A stretch of DNA of 64,000 nucleotides from Bacillus swezeyi (GCF_001969815.1 NZ_MRBK01000011.1:62001-126000); one strand, 5' to 3'. Counted from the first letter of the stretch, positions 16,548 through 28,484 are shown. Numbers and translations are program-made. The notes: a model not told the origin generated them from the sequence alone.

Positions 16548-18737
16548 ATGGACTTGTCAAAAACAGTCGTTTTAGCAGAAAAACCTTCAGTCGGCCGGGA
16601 CTTGGCCCGTGTGCTGAAGTGTCATAAAAAAGGAAATGGATATCTTGAAGGGGACCGCTACATTGTGACATGGGCGCTCGGCCATTTGGTCACCTTGGCC
16701 GACCCTGAAGGATATGGAAAGGAATTTCAGTCATGGCGCCTTGAAGACCTGCCGATCATCCCTGAGCCATTAAAGATTGTCGTCATTAAGAAGACCGGGA
16801 AGCAGTTTCAGGCGGTCAAATCGCAGCTGATCAGAAAAGATGTCAAAGACATCGTCATTGCGACAGATGCGGGGCGGGAAGGCGAGCTTGTCGCCCGCTG
16901 GATTATTGAAAAGGCGAAAGTGAACAAACCGCTGAAGCGGTTATGGATCTCATCTGTGACAGACAAAGCGATAAAAGAAGGCTTTAAAAACTTAAAGAGC
17001 GGCAAGGAATTTGAAAACCTGTATCATTCAGCCGTGGCAAGAGCTGAAGCCGACTGGATTGTCGGCATTAACGCAACAAGGGCGCTGACGACGAAATTCA
17101 ATGCCCAGCTTTCCTGCGGCCGCGTGCAGACGCCGACATTGGCAATGATCGCGAAAAGAGAGGAAGACATCAAGAACTTTAAACCGGTTCCTTATTTCGG
17201 CCTGCGCGCCGCCGTTGACGGCATGTCGCTGACATGGCAGGACAAAAAAACAAAGCAGACACGTACATTCAATGAATCTGTGACATCCCAGCTCGCAGGA
17301 GCGCTCCAAGGCAAACCGGCCGTGATTTCCGACTTGAAGAAAACGGCGAAAAAAAGCTTTGCGCCCGGCCTCTATGATTTAACAGAACTGCAGAGGGACG
17401 CCCATAAACGCTTCGGTTTTTCCGCGAAAGAAACGCTGTCCGTTCTCCAGAAGCTTTACGAACAGCACAAGCTTGTCACCTATCCGCGGACAGATTCAAG
17501 ATTTCTTTCAAACGACATTGTCCCGACGTTGAAAGACCGCTTGGAAGGGATGCAGGTCAAGCCGTACGCCCAGCATGTGACCCGAATTTTGAAGCGCGGC
17601 ATTAAAGCAGGCAAAAGCTTTGTCAATGATGCGAAAGTTTCCGATCACCATGCGATCATTCCGACGGAAGAGCCGCTTGCGCTCGGCGCTTTAAGCGACA
17701 AAGAGAGAAAGCTTTACGACTTGATTGCCAAGCGTTTCCTCGCGGTATTGATGCCTCCGTTTGAATATGAAGAAACAAAGGTGTTTGCTGAGATCGGCGG
17801 AGAAACCTTTACGGCAAAAGGAAAAACCGTTCAGTCCCAAGGCTGGAAAGCGGTATATGATCATGTGGATGAAGATGATGACGAGGAAGAAAAAGATCAA
17901 ACCCTTCCAAAGCTCGCAAAAGGTGATACACTCTCTGTCCGGTCTTTGACAGAGACAAAGGGAGAAACAAAGCCGCCTGCGCGCTTTAATGAAGGAACGC
18001 TCTTGTCGGCAATGGAAAATCCGGCCGCATTTATGCAGGGAGAAGAAAAAAATCTCGTCAAAACGCTTGGAGAGACAGGCGGACTCGGAACGGTCGCAAC
18101 ACGGGCCGACATTATCGAGAAGCTTTTCAATACGTTCCTGATCGAGAAAAAAGGAAAAGATATTTTCATCACCTCAAAAGGAAAACAGCTCCTTGAACTT
18201 GTCCCGTCAGATTTAAAATCTCCGGCGCTTACCGGCGAATGGGAGCAGAAGCTGTCAGGCATTGCAAAAGGCAAGCTGAAATCCGCTGCGTTCATTAAGG
18301 AAATGAAAGAGTATGCGAAGCAGACGATCAAGGAAATCAAGAGCAGCAATCAAAAATTCAAGCATGATAATGTTACGGGCACGCACTGCCCAGACTGCGG
18401 AAAACTGATGCTGAAAGTAAACGGGAAGCGCGGCACAATGCTCGTCTGCCAGGACAGGGAATGCGGCCACCGCAAAACGGTTGCCAAACAAACGAATGCC
18501 CGCTGCCCGAACTGCCATAAACGCATGGAGCTGCGCGGCCACGGGGAAGGCCAGACCTTCGCCTGCGTCTGCGGCCACAGAGAAAAGCTCTCCGTTTTTG
18601 AAAAACGCAGGGGAAAAGACAAAAATGCAAAAGCAACAAAACGCGATGTACACTCCTACATGAAAAAGCAAAACAAGGATGAGCCGATCAACAACGCGCT
18701 CGCCGAACAGCTGAAAAAGCTGAAGCTTGATCAATAA
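16548..18737 (+). CDS. topB: DNA topoisomerase III TopB
   Basis: Type IA topoisomerase of 729 residues. The Toprim acidic motif is VIATDAGREGELVAR; the active-site tyrosine lies in TYPRTDSRFLS; the C terminus has zinc-ribbon-like cysteines (CPDCGKLM, CQDRECGH, CPNCHKRM, CVCGHRE). It resolves single-stranded DNA crossings during replication and recombination. The start at 16548 was preferred over an upstream ATG at 16524, because AAGTGATG lies just before it and the length then fits B. subtilis TopB. A terminator follows. Confidence 0.95.
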   Translation: MDLSKTVVLAEKPSVGRDLARVLKCHKKGNGYLEGDRYIVTWALGHLVTLADPEGYGKEFQSWRLEDLPIIPEPLKIVVIKKTGKQFQAVKSQLIRKDVKDIVIATDAGREGELVARWIIEKAKVNKPLKRLWISSVTDKAIKEGFKNLKSGKEFENLYHSAVARAEADWIVGINATRALTTKFNAQLSCGRVQTPTLAMIAKREEDIKNFKPVPYFGLRAAVDGMSLTWQDKKTKQTRTFNESVTSQLAGALQGKPAVISDLKKTAKKSFAPGLYDLTELQRDAHKRFGFSAKETLSVLQKLYEQHKLVTYPRTDSRFLSNDIVPTLKDRLEGMQVKPYAQHVTRILKRGIKAGKSFVNDAKVSDHHAIIPTEEPLALGALSDKERKLYDLIAKRFLAVLMPPFEYEETKVFAEIGGETFTAKGKTVQSQGWKAVYDHVDEDDDEEEKDQTLPKLAKGDTLSVRSLTETKGETKPPARFNEGTLLSAMENPAAFMQGEEKNLVKTLGETGGLGTVATRADIIEKLFNTFLIEKKGKDIFITSKGKQLLELVPSDLKSPALTGEWEQKLSGIAKGKLKSAAFIKEMKEYAKQTIKEIKSSNQKFKHDNVTGTHCPDCGKLMLKVNGKRGTMLVCQDRECGHRKTVAKQTNARCPNCHKRMELRGHGEGQTFACVCGHREKLSVFEKRRGKDKNAKATKRDVHSYMKKQNKDEPINNALAEQLKKLKLDQ

Positions 18738-18745
18738 AATCACGC

Positions 18746-18772
18746 AGCCTGCCGGAAACGGCAGGCTTTTTT
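18746..18772 (+). terminator. Terminator after topB
   Basis: AGCCTGCCG/CGGCAGGCT stem with a 4-base loop and a run of six T's just after the topB stop. Confidence 0.85.
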
Positions 18773-18796
18773 ATATTTGACCAATACTTACTTAGA

Positions 18797-19510
18797 ATGA
18801 AGGAATTTTGCGGTGATCATTGTTGGGGCGGGTTCAATGGGAATGGCAGCGAGGTATTTTCTCGTCAAAAAAGGCGTCGATGTCCTCTTGGTTGATGCGT
18901 TTGATCCTCCGCACGAATTGGGAAGCCACAATGGCGATACACGGCCGATTAGGCAAGTTCCCGACGATTTTATTGGCTGCTTTGAAACAACGTCGGGCGT
19001 GTTGTTCAATCAAAATTGCATCGTGGCTTATCGAAAGCTGGCTGAGGCATACGGGGCCCGCTTTTTAATGAATACACGGGTTGAACAAATTGACCTGCGT
19101 GCAGATTCCGCTGAAATTGTAACGAAGTCCGGCCGTATCAGGGCTGACAAGCTGATTGTGACATCAGGCGCGTGGACGGGCAAACTTCTCAGTGACATGG
19201 GGCCGCGATTACAGCCCGTTCGCAAAGTGCTTGGATGGTTTGAAGCGGAAGAATCGCTTTATAATGGCTGCCGATTCCCGGTATTCTTTTTCGAACTTGG
19301 AGGGCCATTCCGCTATGGAACGCCGAGCCTCGGAGGGAGCGGAATCAAAATCGGCCGCCACGACGGAGGCCTAACGACAGATCCTGATATGACCAATCGG
19401 AGCTTTGGGGGCATATCCGTCTGACGAACAAGATTTTCAACAATTCATTCAAACCTACTTGCCAAAAGGTGTGGGACGATTTTCAAAAGGCGGAGTCTGC
19501 CTTTATACAA
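18797..19510 (+). pseudogene. Broken solA-like FAD-dependent sarcosine/N-methyltryptophan oxidase, 5' part
   Basis: Remains of a monomeric sarcosine oxidase-like gene with several lesions. The probable ATG (18797, ATGAAGGAATTT) is out of frame with the FAD-binding segment IIVGAGSMGMAARYFLVKKG. About 80-90 residues normally following GDTRxIR are missing: the text jumps from GDTRPIRQ to VPDDFIGCFETTSGVLF near 18957. A frameshift near 19410 separates DPDMTNRSFG from YPSDEQDFQQFIQTYLPKG. The frame then enters the left 58-bp repeat and leaves oxidase homology. The missing C terminus lies at 24567-24824 after the island. Confidence 0.85.
19453..19510 (+). repeat. Left 58-bp direct repeat bounding the island
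   Basis: Nearly identical to 24567-24624 (57 of 58 bases; the mismatch is at 19457). The repeat is itself coding sequence of the oxidase (LPKGVGRFSKGGVCLYT). Homology to the oxidase stops at its right end here and starts at the left end of the other copy. Confidence 0.95.
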
Positions 19511-19557
19511 AATACCCTATGCACAAGCGGGAAATCATAGCAAATTGGCCAAAAGCC

Positions 19558-19653
19558 CGCCAAGGATACCATGTGATATTGGCTGTTCGAGATATGGCGG
19601 ATAATAAAAACGCTTTCTATCAATCGATCGATATTCAACTAGTGAACCCATAA
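19558..19653 (+). pseudogene. 3' fragment of an AA10 LPMO (chitin-binding protein) gene
   Basis: The last 32 codons (RQGYHVILAVRDMADNKNAF and the following tail) are clearly homologous to the end of the intact LPMO gene at 26821-27444 (RQGYHVILAVWDVADTENAF). The DNA is similar but diverged, so it derives from a paralogue rather than from a recent copy. It is fused in frame behind the left 58-bp repeat. There is no signal peptide or active site, so it cannot be functional. Confidence 0.85.
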
Positions 19654-19693
19654 GTGTTTGGTGGAATCCCTTTGTTGAAAAAAGAACTTGTCA

Positions 19694-19727
19694 ATGAAAA
19701 TGTCGGGAATCTTCATGACATTTTCAT
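19694..19727. terminator. Hairpin at the left end of the island
   Basis: Perfect 11-bp inverted repeat ATGAAAATGTC/GACATTTTCAT with a 12-base loop. It lies beyond the 3' end of the minus-strand pap genes and of the PLP-enzyme relic, so it may serve as their terminator, although the T run is weak. Confidence 0.4.
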
Positions 19728-19740
19728 ACTTCTATTTGTC

Positions 19741-20190
19741 CTAGAAAGCCGTTCCCTCTATCATCTGAGTGGAGTTTGGCCTATTTTTCAATAGCGGTGT
19801 GTTTTTACTTTCTGGACTCCACGCATATCGCAGGTAGTGGAGTTCTTTGCTGTGGGCAAAACTGAGCTCGACGATTGCTGGCCGTACGGAACTGAGAAAT
19901 AAGGGAAGAACACCTAAATGTACGTTACTTACCGATGTAAAGCACACCGTCGGTACTCCCGCGTGTATTGCGGTAAGTAAATCTACTAATTCCGCTGGGT
20001 AGGAAGGCCGAAAGCAGTTTCGGGATGTGGAAAGTGAACGCTAAATTTGTCCACCGCCCACAAGCTCAGAATGTACCTCTAGACCCTAAGTAGGAGCAAG
20101 AAACAAACTCGACAGCTTCCTTTCTGTCCTCAAGACGAATTTTTTGCCATCCCTCTATGTAAAAACATGTTAAGTTCGTCACTCTTTCAT
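19741..20190 (-). pseudogene. Decayed PLP-dependent alpha-oxoamine-synthase-like enzyme, N-terminal part
   Basis: Directly downstream of papC the minus strand encodes pieces resembling the N-terminal region of alpha-oxoamine synthases/8-amino-7-oxononanoate synthase-like enzymes: WQKIRLEDRKEAVEFVSCSY then LG, and after at least one frameshift PAELVDLLTAIHAGVPTVCF and TSVSNVHLGVLPLF. The reading stops at 19741 after what should be about a third of the protein; the PLP lysine region is absent. ATG 20190 would be the original start. The family assignment is from pattern memory only. It would have been the fourth gene of the pap operon. Confidence 0.45.
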
Positions 20191-20239
20191 CGCCTGATCA
20201 AAGGAATCAGTTGTTTTCAAAATCCTTGATTCTACCCAA

Positions 20240-23620
<3,381 letters not shown>

Positions 23621-23636
23621 GTAAATTCCTCCGATT

Positions 23637-24110
23637 CTACATTCTTTTGATAAAAGAGAGGGACTTTACCTCTTGACGATCCGCGTCTACCCTTTCCACC
23701 CAAAACTTAGACAGTCGAGGGTTATTAAGTATACGACTCATAAGATAAGAAGATTTGAGTGTTTCGACTATAGTTTCAGTGAAAATACCTAACAACCGAA
23801 TCTCGAAGGTAGATGGCTTCCATAGCACTTGAAACTGACAATCTACAGCATTATGAATACCTAACGTGCCGAGGAGACTCAACAAGTTGATTGAGATACA
23901 TTAATAGATAGACCAGCTCGTCCTTCTAAAATGGAGTAACCTTGATACACTGCCACATGACAGGTTGAAGTATGCAAACGCGCGGAATAACGCCATGCCA
24001 GAGTCGTTCAATGGTGTAACCACAACATCCTCGTGAACATCATGTGTTGAATCACCTACGTACGAGCACTGCTAACCAATCAGAGCAGGCTCATTGGATG
24101 AATAAGCCAG
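23637..24110 (-). pseudogene. Decayed enzyme gene upstream of papB, possibly adenylate-forming (PaaK/F390-synthetase-like)
   Basis: Two minus-strand segments in different frames look like one former gene. The first, near 24005-24060, reads HEDVVVTPLNDSGMALFRA. The second (23637-23885) reads LLSLLGTLGIHNAVDCQFQV and ends in WVERVDADRQEVKSLSFIKR, with LEGRAGLSINVSQST in a third frame between them. The order (…TPLxxxxMxLFR…, …LxGRxxxSINV…, …FQV…) recalls the end of phenylacetate-CoA-ligase-like enzymes, but I am not certain. Stops and frameshifts exclude a working protein. The 82-residue segment could also be read as an unknown small gene with a TTG start. Confidence 0.35.
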
Positions 24111-24288
24111 TGAACAAATGTTTAAATATAGAGAACAGCCGCGAGATTACACTTGTGATCCTCGAATACTACAAATTTTATAAAAGCAGATTATAACAAG
24201 TGTCGCCACGATCACCCTGTGTTTGAAGAAGGATTTAACAACCTTAACTTTAATCGAAGTTATGCAAATTCGGTTTGTTTATTGTTAA

Positions 24289-24317
24289 ATTATAACTTGA
24301 AACCTAAATTGTAACAA
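24289..24317 (-). promoter_or_regulatory. Candidate promoter of the minus-strand pap operon
   Basis: On the minus strand TTGTTA, 17 bp and TATAAT. It lies in an AT-rich stretch, facing the papB-papA-papC genes, with the decayed upstream gene and several hundred bases between. Confidence 0.4.
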
Positions 24318-24353
24318 TTTAAATATTGCAAAAAATTTCAACACTTGTGTGAA

Positions 24354-24380
24354 TGAACTGCACCCCAATTGTTAGACACC
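24354..24380 (+). mobile_element. Possible terminal fragment of an IS3-family element
   Basis: TGAACTGCACCCCAATTG followed by TTAGACACC resembles the end sequence of IS3-family (IS150-group) elements, which begin TGTACTGCACCCC…TTAGACA. No transposase ORF or second end was found in the window, so it can only be a remnant. The roughly 185 bp between it and the right 58-bp repeat holds nothing recognised. Confidence 0.4.
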
Positions 24381-24566
24381 ATCTAACAACGCTGCTTCAA
24401 CTGGCTAGAATACCGTGCAGTAGGGGATCGAACATTTTAAAAAAGAACTCTGAGAGTATATTAATTACTGCAATCACAAACGGATTAAGATCAAATGAAA
24501 AGGCAGGAGTCCAGTACAACACCGGATTCATGCCAGTAAAACTGCTTCATGACGTTTTTTGGGGGG

Positions 24567-24624
24567 ACCTGCTTGCCAAAAGGTGTGGGACGATTTTCAA
24601 AAGGCGGAGTCTGCCTTTATACAA
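24567..24624 (+). repeat. Right 58-bp direct repeat bounding the island
   Basis: Second copy of the repeat at 19453-19510, 5,114 bp downstream and in the same orientation. Here it continues without a break into the oxidase C terminus. Confidence 0.95.
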
Positions 24625-24824
24625 GAACGGCTGACGAAGATTTCATCATTGATCAGCATCCAGAACATCCTCATGTTTCGATCACCGCCGGATTTTCCGG
24701 GCACGGCTTCAAGTTCAGCAGTGTGGCGGGGGAGATCTTAAGCGAGATGAGCACGGCTGGGAACACGAAGCATGATATTTCAATTTTCTCCTTACCAAAG
24801 GCTGCTTTGCAACAGCCGCTGTAG
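24567..24824 (+). pseudogene. Broken solA-like oxidase, 3' part
   Basis: Encodes the C-terminal 85 residues of the oxidase interrupted at 19.5 kb: RTADEDFIIDQHPEHPHVSI, AGFSGHGFKFSSVAGEILSE, then HDISIFSLPKA near the end. SGHGFKFSSV is the flavin-contacting end motif of the family. There is no start codon or ribosome binding site. Recombination between the two 58-bp repeats would rejoin it to the 5' part but not repair the other lesions. Confidence 0.85.
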
Positions 24825-24858
24825 TGTTTTCTTCACTTTCGTCAGCATGCCGTATCAC

Positions 24859-24884
24859 GTTTCCCGTCAGCGAAAAAGTGGTAT
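24859..24884 (+). promoter_or_regulatory. Sigma-B-type promoter of ydaP
   Basis: GTTTCC, 14 bp and TGGTAT, 23 bp before the ydaP start codon. ydaP is sigma-B dependent in B. subtilis. Confidence 0.6.
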
Positions 24885-24907
24885 GGATAAACAAAGGAGG
24901 ACGTGAT

Positions 24908-26629
24908 ATGGCAAACAAAACCGCAGGAAAAATAGGGGCAGAGCTGCTGAAGGAATGGAATATTGATCATGTTTACGGCATGCCGGGGGACAGCATCAAC
25001 GAATTTGTTGATGAATTGCGGCATGAAGAAAACAATCTCCGCTTCGTTCAAGTGCGCCATGAAGAAACCGCGGCTCTTGCTGCCGCGGCCGATGCGAAGC
25101 TGACAGGCAAAATCGGTGTCTGCCTTTCAATCGCGGGGCCCGGCGCCGTTCATCTGCTGAACGGGCTTTATGATGCAAAAGCTGACGGTGTACCTGTGCT
25201 TGCCATTGCAGGACAGGTATCTTCAAATGAAATCGGAAGGGATACATTTCAGGAAATCGGCCTTGAGAGGATGTTTGAGGATGTAGCTGTCTTCAATCAG
25301 CAGGTTCATTCGGCCGAAGCGCTGCCTGATCTTTTAAATCAAGCGATCCGCACCGCATACAGCCAAAAAGGGGTCGCCGTTCTGACCGTATCTGATAACC
25401 TGTTTGCAGAAAAGATCAAGAGGAAGCCGGTTTATACGTCCGCGCTTTATATTGAAGGAGATCTTTACCCGAAGCAAAGCCAGCTTATGCAGTGTGCGCA
25501 GCTGATCAATGAAGCGAAAAAGCCGGTTATTTTGGCGGGAAGGGGAATGAAATCGGCAAGGGAGGAACTGCTGGAGTTTGCAGATAAAGCAGCCGCCCCG
25601 ATCATCATCACGCTTCCGGCAAAAGGCGCCGTCCCTGATCGGCATCCGCATATGCTCGGAAACCTCGGACACATCGGCACAAAGTCTGCATATGAAGCGA
25701 TGGAGGCATGCGATCTTTTGATCATGCTGGGGACTTCATTTCCTTACCGTGATTATCTGCCGGAAGATACGCCGGCCATCCAGCTTGACAACAACCCGGC
25801 AAAAATCGGCAAGCGGTATCCTGTCACCGCCGGCCTTGTCTGTGATGCGAAGACCGGACTATTTGAACTGACGAAAACAATTGAACGGAAAACGAGCCGC
25901 TCATTTTTGGAAAGCTGTACAGAGCATATGAACAAGTGGCGATATCAAATTGAAAAAGATGAGCAGGAGGCGACATCACCGCTTAAGCCTCAGCAAGTGA
26001 TCGCAAGGCTTGAAGATGCTGTCGCAGATGATGGGGTCCTTTCCGTTGACGTCGGAAACGTGACGGTCTGGATGACGCGCCATTTTAATATGACCAATCA
26101 GGATTTTCTTATATCAAGCTGGCTTGGCACGATGGGATGCGGCCTTCCCGGCGCTATTTCCGCAAAGCTTTCTTATCCGGAACGCCAGGTTGTAGCCGTA
26201 TGCGGAGACGGCGGCTTCAGCATGTCCATGCACGATTTTCCGACCGCTGTCAAATATGATCTCCCGATTGTTGTCGTCATCTTAAATAATCAAAACTTAG
26301 GCATGATTCAATATGAACAACAGGAAAAGGGGCATCTTGAATATGCGACAGCGCTCGAAAACGTCGATTATGCCAAATTTGCCGAAGCATGCGGAGGGAA
26401 GGGGTTCAGCGTGACAAGGCATGAAGAACTCATTCCTGCCCTGAAAAATGCTTTTCAATCACAAGAACCGGCGATTATCGATGTGGCAATTGAAGACGAA
26501 CCGCCGCTCCCCGGAAAAATATCCTATACACAAGCGGCAAACTACAGCAAATATATGATGAAGAAATTCTTTGAGAAAAAAGAACTTGACCTGCCGCCGT
26601 TAAAGAAAAGTTTAAAAAGGATATTGTAG
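24908..26629 (+). CDS. ydaP: Thiamine-diphosphate-dependent pyruvate oxidase, general stress protein YdaP
   Basis: ThDP enzyme of 573 residues of the pyruvate oxidase/acetolactate synthase family. The N-terminal PYR domain has HVYGMPGDSINEFVD and the catalytic Glu in VRHEETAALAAAADAKLTGK. A central nucleotide-binding domain follows, then the C-terminal PP domain with GDGGFSM…NNQNLGMI (ThDP/Mg motif). It is expected to decarboxylate pyruvate oxidatively to acetate. The start at 24908 has ACAAAGGAGGACG. It directly follows the broken oxidase gene and has a sigma-B-type promoter and a terminator of its own. Confidence 0.93.
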   Translation: MANKTAGKIGAELLKEWNIDHVYGMPGDSINEFVDELRHEENNLRFVQVRHEETAALAAAADAKLTGKIGVCLSIAGPGAVHLLNGLYDAKADGVPVLAIAGQVSSNEIGRDTFQEIGLERMFEDVAVFNQQVHSAEALPDLLNQAIRTAYSQKGVAVLTVSDNLFAEKIKRKPVYTSALYIEGDLYPKQSQLMQCAQLINEAKKPVILAGRGMKSAREELLEFADKAAAPIIITLPAKGAVPDRHPHMLGNLGHIGTKSAYEAMEACDLLIMLGTSFPYRDYLPEDTPAIQLDNNPAKIGKRYPVTAGLVCDAKTGLFELTKTIERKTSRSFLESCTEHMNKWRYQIEKDEQEATSPLKPQQVIARLEDAVADDGVLSVDVGNVTVWMTRHFNMTNQDFLISSWLGTMGCGLPGAISAKLSYPERQVVAVCGDGGFSMSMHDFPTAVKYDLPIVVVILNNQNLGMIQYEQQEKGHLEYATALENVDYAKFAEACGGKGFSVTRHEELIPALKNAFQSQEPAIIDVAIEDEPPLPGKISYTQAANYSKYMMKKFFEKKELDLPPLKKSLKRIL

Positions 26630-26635
26630 TGAATG

Positions 26636-26676
26636 GCCAAGGGGCATAATGTTGCTTCCTTGGCTGTTTTTTATTT
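26636..26676 (+). terminator. Terminator after ydaP
   Basis: GCCAAGG/CCTTGGC stem followed by a T-rich tail (GTTTTTTATTTTTT). Confidence 0.75.
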
Positions 26677-26820
26677 TTTGAAGATTCTGTTGATTTATCA
26701 TTTCCGCATGTTAAAATCAGTATGGAAAATATAAGAAGGAGAGCGTAAGGCGCTTGTTTGTTTTTTCTTTTTGCATCAAAACCCATCTCATCATCTAAAA
26801 AAGAGAGAGGGGATATCCAT

Positions 26821-27444
26821 ATGCAGCGTAAATTTTCATTTCATTTTCAAAAAACGCTAAGCGCCGCTGTTATATTGGCGGCAGGATTGCTGGGTTCATC
26901 AATCATTCCTCAGCAGGCTTTTGCACATGGTTTTATTGAAAAACCCGGAAGCAGAGCGGCTTTGTGCAGTGAGGCTTATGGGCTGCTTAACTTGAATTGC
27001 GGAAGCGTGATGTATGAGCCGCAAAGCTTGGAAGCGAAAAAAGGGTTTCCGCAGGCAGGACCTGCCGATGGACAAATTGCGTCTGCGGGTGGATTGTTCG
27101 GCGGCATTCTTGATCAGCAAACCGGAGAACGCTGGTTTAAACATATCATGACCGGTGGAGAACATACATTTACTTGGAAATATACCGCCCCCCACAAAAC
27201 CAGCCAATGGCATTACTATATCACCAAAAAAGGCTGGGATCCCAATCAACCGCTGGAGCGGGCCGATTTTGAGCAGATTGGAACAATTGAACATGACGGT
27301 TCGCCTGCATCGAATCATTTATCACATCAAATCTATGTACCTGAAGACCGCCAAGGATATCATGTGATATTGGCTGTTTGGGACGTGGCTGACACTGAAA
27401 ACGCTTTCTATAATGTCATCGATGTTGATTTAGAGAATAAATAA
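26821..27444 (+). CDS. Secreted AA10 lytic polysaccharide monooxygenase (chitin-binding protein)
   Basis: Secreted copper enzyme that cleaves crystalline chitin oxidatively. The 207-residue precursor has a signal peptide ending in IPQQAFA, cut before HGFIEKPGSRAALC, so the mature protein begins with the histidine that forms one arm of the copper histidine brace. The second His is in the HTFTWKYTAPHKTSQWHYY region. It is a single AA10 domain without a separate carbohydrate-binding module, like the studied B. licheniformis LPMO10A. The start at 26821 has GAGAGGGGATATCC. A diverged 3' fragment of a paralogue lies at 19.6 kb. Confidence 0.92.
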   Translation: MQRKFSFHFQKTLSAAVILAAGLLGSSIIPQQAFAHGFIEKPGSRAALCSEAYGLLNLNCGSVMYEPQSLEAKKGFPQAGPADGQIASAGGLFGGILDQQTGERWFKHIMTGGEHTFTWKYTAPHKTSQWHYYITKKGWDPNQPLERADFEQIGTIEHDGSPASNHLSHQIYVPEDRQGYHVILAVWDVADTENAFYNVIDVDLENK

Positions 27445-27537
27445 AGCCCCGGTTGCTTGATCTGCTGATCAAAACGGTCTGGACATTCGTTTTGCATATG
27501 AGTGGGTTTTGGTGCAAACAGATCAAATGAAAATGAA

Positions 27538-27572
27538 AAAGCCTGTTCTTCGAAAAAATCGAAGCAGGCTTT
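27538..27572. terminator. Bidirectional terminator after the LPMO gene
   Basis: AAAGCCTG…TTCGA/TCGAAGCAGGCTTT inverted repeat with A- and T-rich flanks, between convergent genes. Confidence 0.75.
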
Positions 27573-27609
27573 AAAATTCGTGTATTTTACTTAGTTTAGT
27601 ATAACCGGA

Positions 27610-27861
27610 TTATTTCTTTTTCTTCATTGCCGCTGCTGTGAATGGAAGAAGGGTTCCAAACAGCATCGTGCCTCCAAAGAAATTGCCGAGATACGGCTGT
27701 CCGATCAAATAGCAGACAGCAAAAACGCCAGCAGCCAGTCCGATCATCACATAGCCCGGATAGAACCTTTTTTGAAAGCTCGTCCTTTGGGTAATCCGAA
27801 AAAATATCAGACCGATGATAAGCGGGACGATCCATAGGTAAAACAGGATAAATACTCTCAT
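27610..27861 (-). CDS. Small hypothetical membrane protein
   Basis: Protein of 83 residues with three predicted hydrophobic segments (FILFYLWIVPLIIGLIFF, VMIGLAAGVFAVCYLIG, FGGTMLFGTLLPFTAAA) and a lysine-rich end. I do not recognise the family. A small membrane protein gene, ydzK, occurs near this place in B. subtilis and may be the counterpart, but this is a position-based guess. The ATG at 27861 has a GGAG 8 bases upstream. Confidence 0.6.
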   Translation of the reverse strand: MRVFILFYLWIVPLIIGLIFFRITQRTSFQKRFYPGYVMIGLAAGVFAVCYLIGQPYLGNFFGGTMLFGTLLPFTAAAMKKKK

Positions 27862-27932
27862 AGCCAAAACTCCATATTTTTTAATTTATCATACCAGATT
27901 GGGGCCGAAAATGCGTGTGACAAATTTCGGAC

Positions 27933-28484
27933 TCATTTGCTGCGTGCGTCGTATTCTTCCTTTAGCAGACCGTAGACAAAATGATCGGCATAGTGATCAT
28001 GGAGCCACTCGCATTGTCTGAGGCAGCCTTCCTTCGTAAATCCAAGTCTTTCGGGAATCGCCTGGCTTTTAAAGTTTTTTGTTGCGGCCCTGATTTCGAT
28101 CCGGTTTAGCTCATATTCATTAAACAGCATATCAATCAGCCCCTGGCATGCTTTCGTCATCATTCCATTCCCCTGAAAAGACTTCCCAAGCCAGTAGCCG
28201 AGCGAAGTCGTACGGTTGATCCAATTGATATAGTGGAGGCCGATGATGCCGGCAAATTGATTTTGCTGCCAGATTCCGGCCTGAAAGCCGTTATTCGCGG
28301 CGGCCTGTTTCATACAATCTTCAATAAAGGCTTCGGTGTCTTCAAGCTTCTTTGTTCCGTCCACCCAATACAGCCAGTTTCTTAAATCATCCTTCGACTG
28401 CTGGATCTGCATATAGACACTAGGTGCATCTATCGGTTCGAGTTTTTTTAAGTAGAGGTCATCATCGATCTTCAGTTTGAACAT
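27933..28484 (-). CDS. GNAT acetyltransferase, RimL/YdaF type
   Basis: N-acetyltransferase of 183 residues of the ribosomal-protein serine acetyltransferase (RimL)-like group, the same family as B. subtilis YdaF. The acetyl-CoA region is GYWLGKSFQGNGMMTKACQG (about residues 107-126), followed by ELNRIEIRAATKNFKSQAIP and RLGFTKEG. The ydaF gene of B. subtilis lies at the place held here by a DUF2283 gene, so this may be a relocated relative; identity beyond the family is unproven. Upstream is AGGAGG in a short gap after mntH. Confidence 0.8.
   Translation of the reverse strand: MFKLKIDDDLYLKKLEPIDAPSVYMQIQQSKDDLRNWLYWVDGTKKLEDTEAFIEDCMKQAAANNGFQAGIWQQNQFAGIIGLHYINWINRTTSLGYWLGKSFQGNGMMTKACQGLIDMLFNEYELNRIEIRAATKNFKSQAIPERLGFTKEGCLRQCEWLHDHYADHFVYGLLKEEYDARSK

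Noticed and set aside
24353-24634. 93-codon frame at the right end of the island
   Set aside because: It starts in the IS-like end sequence and runs out of frame through the 58-bp repeat; no family resemblance.
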